From: Ignelater luminosus
Taxonomy: Eukaryota; Arthropoda; Insecta; Coleoptera; Elateridae
Reading direction: 5' to 3'
DNA length: 64,000 bases
NCBI GenBank assembly: GCA_011009095.1
Contig: VTPC01008672.1
Coordinates: 1 to 64,000 of the forward strand
How positions within the stretch are numbered: the first letter of the stretch is position 1; each line of letters begins with the position of its first letter. The notes beneath the pieces were generated by a model. The model was not told the DNA's origin. It made no database searches and saw only the letters and a list, made by a program, of their open reading frames with translations. Below are positions 55,271-64,000 of the stretch, piece after piece. The position numbers were made by a program, and so were the translations under genes.

Positions 55271-55604
55271 CTCGAATTTTGCAAACTAAATCGTCAACAT
55301 GACATAGTGCAATATAGAAAACACTCGAGTATAAATGGCTATTAGTACTTTTGAATAGCTTGTACTTGGATGTTACTATCTTGGTGAAAAATCAAATTAC
55401 AAAATTACACATAAAAACTAAATCTAAAAATTATTTATTGGTTTAAAACAACATCAAAAATTATAAGCTTTATTCAGGTCTACAATATCTGCATTATCTA
55501 CCACCCACCACACCCTATTGCAGTCTCTATTTTTACATTTAATGTACAATCAATGTAAAATCTACATATTTTAAGGAAAATAAGCTTTATTAAATACTAA
55601 GTAA
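55271..55604. other. intergenic DNA with the 3' UTR of the CCDC181-like gene
   Basis: Read on the - strand, AATAAA occurs at 55591-55586, 14 bases after the stop, and again at 55474-55469. Nothing else was recognised. Confidence 0.55.
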
Positions 55605-56767
55605 TTACAAGCCTTTAATTTTTAAGTAACCGCAAGAACATGTAGTTTTTTTTGTCGCCATTTTGCTACTTTTCGTAACAAGAAGGTCTCCTATGTGAAT
55701 TCCTTTTTGTAATACACTAGGAGGAACCTCTATAAAAATACATGTAGACGAAGTATGGGGCCGTTTCTTCTTGATAGTGTGTTTAGGTAAAATTTCGTTA
55801 GCTGTTTTAGGACGTTGCTTAACTGCTTCTGGAGGTTTGGTAGGAAACGTTATATTAACTGTAGAAGACAGTGGTTGTCGGGTCCTATCGTTTTTCTTTT
55901 GTTGATTCTTTCTAATCGAAACTGATTTTAACCACTCACAAAATATTTGTTCATTTTGTTGAATTTTTCTACGTTTGTTTTCTTCTAAAATCCTTTGCCT
56001 TTCTTGTTCCCTTAATTTTAGAATTTCTCGTATGCGTTCTCTTTTTTCTAATTGTGCTGCGTTTAACCCGTATTCAGATCTCAAACCCGTATAACTTGGT
56101 AATTTCTGTTGAGCTTTTATTTCATTTTTCTCACAACAATTACGTCGCTGCAATTTTAAACGAGGACATTGATATGGTTTCTCTCTTAAATTTATTTTAC
56201 TAACAGAGATGTTAGCATTAAAATCGAAACGATCAATACTGTCAATACAATGTCGTTTACAAGATATATCTTCAACTTTATGCATTTTCTTACTAAATTT
56301 AGTCTTATTGCTTTTATTTAATTCATTGCATTTATTTTGCTGATTACTCTGTTCAATCTCTGTTTTGAGTTCACTGACTTGTTTATGTGTTGTACTCTCA
56401 CACTGCACGCTAAAATTAATATTGGATTCTATAAGTGTCGGTGTTATTTCTTCTGGAATTTCTTCTATAATTTCGCCAATTTCTTCCTCTTCCTCATCTG
56501 TATTGCACACGTTCAAAATCAATGCTGTTTGTAATTGACTTTCTAATATCGTTGTATCTTGCTCCATTAAACTATAATCTATGTTGTCTTCACTTTCTAT
56601 ACTAGTTGTATCATCATACGAGAGTTCTGGTTCGTAATCTACCAAATCTTCTTTAAATTTAACTTTTGATTCTTTTTCTTCAAAATTAACTTCTTCACTA
56701 AACAATGCAGTGTTTGCTTCTTTAACTTTTTCTGATATATTGTAAGGTGAACTTGCTGGTTGTAAAA
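55605..56767 (-). CDS. CCDC181-like coiled-coil protein, 3' exon (partial gene)
   Basis: This is a single long exon of about 387 codons following a TTTTTTTCAG acceptor at 56768. It begins in a split codon (LQPASSPYNISEK). Upstream coding exons were not found in the window. An acidic N-terminal part contains SKVKFKEDLVDYEPEL, closely resembling the conserved KFK-(D/E)-x-LVD motif of vertebrate CCDC181. A C-terminal part has GLNAAQLEKRERIREIL, a charged coiled coil (about 240-290) and NEQIFCEWLKS, matching CCDC181's N-(D/E)-x-x-F-x-x-WL repeats. Vertebrate CCDC181 is a microtubule-associated protein of motile cilia and sperm flagella, so a testis or flagellar role is likely by homology only. 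It ends SCGYLKIKGL. The gene is tail-to-tail with dsf. Confidence 0.65.
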
Positions 56768-58862
56768 CTGAAAAAAAGACACAAAAATTAGAAAATTTAT
56801 ATTTTAGCAATATCTACGTAATTTACTTATTTGGAAAATCAAATTTAAACAATAGTCACAACCAAACTAATGTTCGAGTAGGTATCAACAAAACCTTATA
56901 TCTATCAAGGTTAGATCCAAACACTGTATCTTTATAAGATCACTGAGTCATTCTATTAACACTTCCAGGAGAAATGTAAGCCGATGCTTTTAAAAACTGA
57001 ATATAAATAAGACAGCCATTTTCAGACTGAAGAATCATTTTGACTGACAGTTCTAAAGTGATATAAGAGACACACCAAGGTAGTAATCGTGACTGTACTA
57101 CACAAATAGAGGAAACAAAGAAACAGAAAGTTGAACCTATTTAATTTAAACTTAAAATGTCTGTTTTGAAAGTAAATTTGAGGAAAGCACATTGTGTTAC
57201 CTTTCATGATCCACCTTTACAGTTTAGAAGCATATTCTGTCACCCGAGAAAAACTGGTTTGAATTATTTTTTCCAGCAGAACTAAAGCGATTAACTCTAG
57301 AATTAACTTCAGGAACTATACTAAACTAAAACTGGAAATTATTTCATGATCTTGACGTGGAGTCAGTAGAGTGATTGCATGCAGAAGTAGTAAAAAGATT
57401 TCCGTAGATCTGGTAAAACAGAAGAAGAGGGCAGCTATTAAAATAGCTATCAAAGTCGTTCTGGATTCTGAAACGAAGATAATGGTCCTGTTAAAATTGT
57501 TGAAATGACAAATATTCATACCAGAAAATAAACTTGAGGAGTTGATTTTCAAAGCGCGTGCTCAAAATCTTTTGTTTTTCGATACTAGTATCATTGCACT
57601 ACAATAAATGCCAGCTGTTGATGTTGGCTTTTGCATTCAAAGTGATGATAGCACACTAAAGATTACTTGACGTTTAAATTAAAGTTTGTCTAATAGAACG
57701 TAACATATGAGACAAAAACATGGAAACATTAAAAAGAACGTAGCAAAAGTTTGTTTAGCCTTGAAAGATTACTTAAACAAAACTATACCTAGTAATCTGT
57801 TTATTTTAAGATGGATGATGGATTTGGGCGCATTAAGAGCTAGACAATATTTCAAAAAATTATTTTTTACTGTATTATACCTTTTTCTTAATTTTACATA
57901 AAAAGATTTTTTGTATCATCTTTGGAAACTTTCTTAGAATTTCAGAAATATCTTGGTAGTTACGAGCTACGTTTTAAAAGTCAACCCATCACTGTTTAGT
58001 CAAAATATTTTTTTAAGTAAATTATTATGGTCTTAAGTCTAACTTATTTAAATAAATACACGTGATTTTGTGACATCTGAATCAATGGTTCTTAGCTTTT
58101 TTACAGTATAGTCTAAACACGCATTTCTCAACCTAGAAGTCCCAACCTTAAAAGGCAAACACTCTCAAAAGGGGTCACCTGACACCAAATATCATCTTCT
58201 CGTGTTTAGGACTGACCAACTGACAAAATGTCGTCACTTGGATCAGATTGTAGTCAGTGATAAGCTGGCCAACAGAGACGACAGTTATCTCTGAGCCTGG
58301 AAGAAGGAATTTGCCTAAACTCGTTGCTATTTTTATTTACAAAGAAAACACCTACTTCCAAGTTCTTGAAAATCGAGAACGGGTGAATCTTACCCCATAC
58401 TACCCTTTTCGTTGGACCTATTAGCCAATAATGTCACACCCAATTAAAGTCAATAAACTTTTACTTTTTGTTTGAATTGTGCCCGAGCACAGAAATTTAC
58501 AGCGATTAAAGATGCTAACCTAATCGCCTTAGAAACATTCCAGAAGACAGAAGTTGTGAATTGTGCTCAACAGATAATCATTAACAAACTAAAATTTGCA
58601 ATATTTACTCATTTACATTTAAATTTGTTCACAGATAACAAAACGATTCATACTTTAAAATCAAAATTTGATTGGTAGATGGGCCATACAACTTCCTACA
58701 CCAAAATACTTATCAAATAAGACACAAGTATCTCTACTCTTTGACTTTTCTAGTAAGTGGGTAGGCTTGGTAAGTAAATAAAGGATCTGCTCCATCTGTA
58801 TGAGTCTAACTCAATTTAGGTAGAGCCTACTTTGTTAGTTATCCTTAGTTTTCAAGTTAATC
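56768..58862. other. AT-rich DNA upstream of the CCDC181-like exon
   Basis: This should contain intron sequence, and perhaps the 5' exons, of the CCDC181-like gene, but no exon with matching phase could be picked. Open frames at 57022-57552 and 57707-57901 look random. A possible 5' part of the retrotransposon lies from about 58440. Confidence 0.45.
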
Positions 58863-60063
58863 ATGAACACTGCAGTCAAGAGTGATAATGTTACGCAACC
58901 ACGTCAAGAAGGTTGTTTCAACATAAATATCAGTCATTCTGATCCACAAGTGCAACCAATAAAGAACTTAGATGCGTATTTTGTTATAAATGATGTTCAT
59001 GATTCCAAGAAGGTTAATTTTCTTACAATTTTGTTAGGTCCGGAATCATAAAACTTTAAAAAACAAGCTATCTCCGAACACCGTCAGTCAGTTCACCTTC
59101 GCAGATTGCTCGAAAGTATTAGAAAGACATTATTCTCCGGCATCTAAGGTTATAAGTGAGACCTTCAAGTTTCATAGCCGTAAGCAAAATGAAGACGAGT
59201 CTCATATGGATTTTATAACTGATCTAAAAAGGTTGTCAATCCGTTGTGAGTTTGGTGATCATTTAGATAGAGCCTTAAGGGATCAATTCGTTGTTGGACT
59301 ACGGGATAAAATGATGATAAATAGACTCCTAGTAGAAGATAATACGTTGACGTTTGACAAGAGATGTGAACTAGTATTGGCCATGAAAAATGCTAACAAG
59401 TTAGCTATGGCGATCATTTACAACAACAAGTCAAGTCTCGATTCTGATGTAAATGCTGTCTCCAAAAATTGGTTTGGTTATAGGGCAAGGTCAATCACTC
59501 GAATGTCCAGAATTCTGGGAAGGTCAGTTTCAAAGTCCCCATCACGTCACCAGAATAATTCAAGTAATCGACACAACTCCAAATTATGTAGGAGATGTGC
59601 TCAATGTTATCTGAGACACACCCCAGAGTCTTGTCCTGCTTCATCTTGGACCTGTTATCGTTACGGAGTCAAGAGCCACACCGCTCGTTTTTGCGGCTCA
59701 AGCAAGTCACAGTCGTTTCCGTCAGCAACCCAGAGCTCTGGTGACAACTACGTAGAGAATGTCTGCAACCACACGACACTGGGTGAAGATTTGTCACCAG
59801 TACATCTGGAGTTAAATATCAATGACCGTTCAGTTTCTTTTCTGTTGGACTCTGGCTCAGTTTTTACCATCGCACCAGTGAGTGTATACAAAAAAGTCGC
59901 ATGTGATACGCACCTGTCTAAATTTGATGGTAGACTCAAAGCAGCAAATCAATCGCAGTTGAAAATCTTAGGTAGCGTAAATGTAAATGTTGGTTTTAAT
60001 GGCAATTTGCTTTCAGGTATGCCGTTAATTGTCTCTTTAAATAAGACTGGTACTCCATTGTAA
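58863..60063 (+). pseudogene. Gypsy gag and protease region, broken
   Basis: A Gag-like stretch (MNTAVKSDNV start) breaks at a stop near 59051 and resumes in another frame, including DFITDLKRLSIRCEFGDH and a LRDQFVVGLRD block typical of Gag capsids. Two zinc-knuckle-like motifs follow near 59590-59700. In the second, the second Cys is Tyr (CYRYGVKSHTARFC). The protease motif LLDSGSVFTIAP follows near 59845, with the Asp-Ser-Gly active site. Stop at 60061-60063. Confidence 0.8.
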
Positions 60064-61233
60064 TCTGGTTAAATCGCCTTATACCAGACTGAAGAGAGAG
60101 GTTGCGTGGTACAAGCACAGTGAATCTTGTCAAGCCCAACACTGTACCTGTCTTTCATAAAGCCTACACAGTACCTTTTGCCTTGCGAAGTGAGGTTCAA
60201 TCTGAGTTACAAAAATTGGAATTCTCAGGTATAATTACCAAAGTCAAGCATTCTCAGTGAGCTAGTCCGGTTGTCTGTGTATCCAAAAAGTTGGGTCAAA
60301 TACGTATTTGTGTAGATCTGAAAGTCATATTGAACAGATTTGTGGAAACTGAACGGTATCCACTGCCAATAATTGATAAATTCTTTCATAAATTTCTTAA
60401 TTGTACAGTCTTCTGTCGTACTGATCTTACAAATGCCTATCTTCAATTACAGGTTAGTGACGATAGCAAACCGTTGTTGACAGTCAATACTATAAATGGT
60501 TTGTATATGTATAATCGTCTCTGTTTTGGTCTGTTGTCTGCTGCTGCCATTTTTCAGTCTGTCATAGATAATATTATCTCTGGTATTGCTCATTGTGAAG
60601 CTTACCAGGATGATACTCTCCTCGCAAGTATTGATTTCGAATAGTGTAGTGTAACGTTGCACAAAGTCTTGTCTCGTCTTAACGAGTACAACGTTTTTGT
60701 TCTTGATTTAGAATTTTTAAGTTATCATTTGAGTAGAGAAGGACTTCGTCCGTCAAAGTCTAAAGTCAGTAAGTTAGCTACCTCTCCCAGACCTAATAAT
60801 GTCAGTGAAATCAAATCGTATTTAGATTTGTTTAATTATTATCATAAGTTTGTAAACATGTCACTTGACATTTTAGAGCCTTTGCATTCATCGCTTAGGA
60901 AGGGTGTTTCTTGGTCTTGGTCGATTCTGTATAAAGAAGCTTTTAAGAAAAGTAAAGAGATGATTTCAGAAAAATGTCTGTTGGTCTTGTTTGATCCAAA
61001 AAAGCCGTCGGCGCTGTGTTGAGTCATGAAATTGATGGCGTTGACTGTTCAATTGCATTCGAGTCGGCTACGCTCTCTCCTGCCCAAAGGAATTATAGCC
61101 AACTTCACAGGGATGCGTTAAGTATCATATTTGGAGTTACCAAGTTCCGCAAGTTTTTAATAGGCACGCACTTTTTGATTCACACGGATCATGAACCCTT
61201 GAAGTCAATTTTCGCGTCAGGTGGTCAGTCATT
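60064..61233 (+). pseudogene. Gypsy reverse transcriptase and RNase H, broken
   Basis: Reverse-transcriptase landmarks are RTDLTNAYLQL (first catalytic Asp) near 60420, LCFGLLSAAAIFQ near 60520 and YQDD at about 60605, where other elements usually have a hydrophobic second residue. RNase H follows with an LSHEIDGV block near 61020, SPAQRNYSQLHRDALSI and HTDHEPLKSIF near 61180. Stops near 60642 and 61021 and frame changes break the region. Confidence 0.85.
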
Positions 61234-62732
61234 TTGTCATCATACAATTACACCATTCGGTATAAAAAAGGTACCAGCATACAGAATGTTGAGATGTGTT
61301 CTTGCTTACCCAGTAATGTACCAGTGGAAGTCAAAGATGTCGAATGTTCTACTAATTTTGTCTATTTGTCTACACCGATTGTACCTTACAGGAAAGTAGC
61401 TAAGTATTCTAAAAATGATATCACATTGGTGAAGATCATGCAGTATGTTTCTAATGGTTGGGTCATATCGGAAGTCAAGTCAAACGCTATGTTAGAGAAA
61501 TATTTTAAGGTCCGTTCGTTTTTGTCATGTCTTGACGGCTGTTTCATATTTGGTAGGAGAGTCGTAATTCCAGGGTCCCTTAAGCAGTCTATTTTAGATG
61601 TTCTTCATGCAAATCATCCGGGTGTAACAAGGTCAAAGTTGCTTGCTCGTTCCTATGTTTGGTGGTTTGGTGGTGGTTCGGCATAGATGCTGACATCGAA
61701 CGTCACGTTAGATGTTGCATTACGTATCAGTCAACTCAAGATCGTGCTAAAGTTCAGTTTTATAGTTGGTCTAGTGTTTCTCAGCCGTGGGAAAGAGTTC
61801 ATTTAGATTTGTTGGATACCTGTGATGCTAAGATGTTAGTACTTATAGATGATTACACAAAGTGGGTCGAGTGATTCATAATGTCTGCTACAAATGTTGG
61901 TGCTGTCATGTCAAAATTAAATGAGTGTTTTGCTAGGTTTTCAGTCCCTAGTACGATCGTTACTGACAATGGTCTTCCATTTAATTCATTTGTGTTTAAG
62001 TCATATTTGTCTGACAGGGGGATAAGGCACATCACCACTGCTCCTTACAACCCTAGATCTAATGGACTGGCTGAAAGACAGTTCTAGTCAATTAAAAAAA
62101 GCCTTGTTATGTCAGTAGTTTCCAAGTCAGATATACCTCTTGCTACAAGATTGGATTCTATACGCTCCATTCCCTCATCGGTCACAGGAGTATCTCCTAT
62201 GTCATTGATGCTGAAATATGAAGCTAAAACTCCCATATCTCTGACAAATCCAAAATCAAAGCTACAATCCATTTTAAAGTCTAATAAGTCAAATCCTAAA
62301 AAAGTAAATAAGAGTGTGAAGTTTGAACAGCAGTCATTGTTTTTAAATGATAAAGTCCTTGTCAACATGCACTATAGCAGAGGTCCGGTCAAGTGGTTCC
62401 CTGTTAGAGTCGTAAAGAAATTAGGGAATGTAATATACATCGTAAGACTCAGTAACAACGTCACCAAAAAAGTGCATATTTCGCAACTGAAGGCCAGTCA
62501 CCTACAAGGTTCAGCTCACCGTGAGGTGACCGAAAAAGTAAGGGCTGAAGATTGGATGTCGTTTCCTAATACATCGTCCAGTAACACTAAAGTCTCACCT
62601 GAGCCTAATGCCACTGCGTCTCGTCCGAAAACACTTCCTGGTAGACCAGTTTGGGAACACAAGCCACCAGTGCGGTTCTCGCCCAGCCACTATGATTGGA
62701 CTTTTTTTCGTTGGGGGGAAGTGATGTTGTAG
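61234..62732 (+). pseudogene. Gypsy integrase region, broken
   Basis: A zinc-binding HH-CC-like region (HANHPGVTRSKLL, then RCCITYQ, where the last Cys is Tyr) near 61610-61730 precedes the integrase core. The core shows HLDLLDT and VLIDDYTKWVE (first Asp), TDNGLPFN (second Asp) and NPRSNGLAERQF (Glu). Stops follow at 61684-61686, 61872-61874 and 62085-62087. The C-terminal part (62109-62732) ends with a Pro/Ser/Thr-rich tail and TAG. Confidence 0.85.
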
Positions 62733-62880
62733 CTGCGTGTAGATGTTTAGATAAGTCAATATCAAGTAGGTCAATGATAAAAAAAGTTTAAGTTTTCCTG
62801 TATAAAAATAAATGTCAAATGGTTTTAAAGCAAGTCCATTATTTATTATTTTAAATATCATAAACCCACGTTATAAGACA

Positions 62881-64000
62881 CACGAGTGCCAAACGCCGAG
62901 CTAGGCAAAAGCAAAGGGAGGGAATCATACGAGTGCCAAAGTAAGAAACGCCATGGACGGTCTTCTACCTGAGACCTACCATTGGTTATTTCGTGGGCTG
63001 AAAATGTCTTCAGTGGAGAGGTGAAACTTTTTAAAAACGAAAGAGAAGAATAAGAACCCGGGGCTTATCCAGATAACCACGCTTTGCACAAAAGCGCCCA
63101 AAGAAGCTGAAGACCTCGGAGGAGCCCTACAACAACCCAGCATCGATGCTATAATGCAAATTCAGGATCAGCAATGTTGATCTTACTTCCGAAATTGAAA
63201 ATGACATAAATAGGTATTAATTACATTTAATAATTTTCTCGTACTTTTCCAGGTATGAATATAAAATAAGTTATAGGGGTAGGATTCAGAGTAGTATCCT
63301 TAAGGTCGCAAGACAATTCTCCGTGTTCTACAAAAAAAATGGCAAGAAGGCATTCCAGAAAGGTGCAAAGAAAGGTAGGCCGACACAGACGTAAACTTCA
63401 ACCGAAGGATGGCCAACAGATGACCCCCTCCTTACTTTGAAAACACTTGATCAGACTGCGTAGGGTATACTACTTTAAGGAAAAGCAGAAATCTTTTTAT
63501 TAACACTAACCCTTAATTAAGTTCTTCCCTCGCCCCAATTAGAGGTCGCTGATTCAAATAAAAAGGAAACTAAGGAAATCAATAAATTCCCAAAAATGGT
63601 GATTTTTGGAATCTCTTCTCGCCTTTCTAAGTTTCTTATCCACGATAAACATTAAATCAATTCAAGTCTGTTCTCTAAATAAAATACATGATTGGCCAAG
63701 GAATGAAGAATTTGTATCAAAGATTGCGGATACATGTCGTCATTCCCTTTTTAACAAAGTGTCACGTCCTGTATAAAATTTTGTGGTAAGTGTGCTAAAG
63801 CTATGATACAGTGACAGCTGTGATAATAAATGCGTAGGCCAGACTTTTCTTATTTGGATATTAGCATTTTTGTCATTTACGGTAAACCACACTGTAAATG
63901 TGTCCTTTCCAATTTCCTGTAAATAAAAAGAAAATTCAAAATTGCCACGTCATGTCATTCATAAATCTATATAAGTAGAACGACACTGGAAAACACAATA
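62881..64000. other. intergenic DNA, nothing recognised
   Basis: The stretch 62880-63180 is somewhat GC-richer but has no long frame. The rest is AT-rich with no coding, RNA or repeat feature that I can identify. Confidence 0.5.

Larger units (their letters stand above)
58863..62880 (+). mobile_element. Ty3/Gypsy-type LTR retrotransposon, decayed
   Basis: Gag, protease, reverse transcriptase, RNase H and integrase follow in the order typical of Ty3/Gypsy elements, all on the + strand and broken by stops and frameshifts. A polypurine tract TTGGGGGGAAG at 62711-62721 is followed by TG, the expected start of a 3' LTR, which could run to about 62876. I could not find a matching 5' LTR, so the left end is either lost or too diverged to see. 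No envelope gene is present. Confidence 0.85.

Noticed and set aside
58680-58730. ATAAGACACA as a possible 5' LTR end of the Gypsy element
   Set aside because: Only about ten bases match the 3' LTR candidate and the sequences on each side do not align.
1-64000. CRISPR arrays, operons, bacterial or phage genes
   Set aside because: No regularly spaced repeats, Shine-Dalgarno-led gene clusters or prokaryotic gene order. The intron structure is clearly that of an animal genome.

Overview
The window is AT-rich, intron-bearing animal nuclear DNA from an insect. A beetle seems most likely from the mix of mobile elements and the insect-type nuclear receptor, but the order is inference; nothing in the sequence names the species. 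There are no bacterial features.

The backbone is one host gene on the + strand, the orphan nuclear receptor dissatisfaction (dsf, NR2E4 group). It runs from 13741 to 51628 in eight coding exons that I could join in frame: 10, 81, 162, 308, 144, 240, 82 and 263 nt. They total 1290 nt, or 429 codons plus a stop. The first coding piece is only ten bases (ATG GGT ACG G). The DNA-binding domain is split over exons 2 and 3, the hinge lies in exons 4 and 5, and the ligand-binding domain in exons 6 to 8. Intron 3 is about 27.6 kb and holds most of the window. A second host gene lies tail-to-tail beyond dsf on the - strand (55605-56767): the 3' coding exon of a coiled-coil protein that resembles CCDC181.

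Everything else of substance is mobile DNA, dominated by the IS630/Tc1/mariner superfamily with several catalytic spacings. Left of dsf are a transposase relic (1463-1937), a broken DD34D mariner (2177-3471), an apparently intact DD41D element (5800-7108), a non-LTR fragment (7720-8110) and a two-exon fragment of an unnamed repeated family (8981-9393). Intron 3 holds a large fold-back element split by a non-LTR insertion (16872-18732), a roughly 185-bp tandem repeat split by a decayed DD41D element (18997-20488), and a decayed element with 83 residues between its second and third catalytic residues (23471-25826). It also holds an 81-bp-arm palindrome (31482-31683) and an unclassified 3.7-kb terminal-inverted-repeat element (38128-41855) carrying an intact DD37E element inside it (39794-41094). 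Intron 5 holds the intact sister of the 83-spacing element (45311-47700), whose transposase gene has a clear 60-bp intron. Intron 7 holds a 269-bp MITE. To the right are a decayed pogo-like element (52555-55270) and a decayed Ty3/Gypsy retrotransposon (about 58863-62880).

Several GC-richer islands in the long introns and upstream of exon 1 stand out from the AT-rich background. They are the best candidates for dsf regulatory sequence, including a DR1-type nuclear-receptor site and a pair of CACGTG boxes. The remaining stretches are AT-rich DNA in which I see nothing coding.
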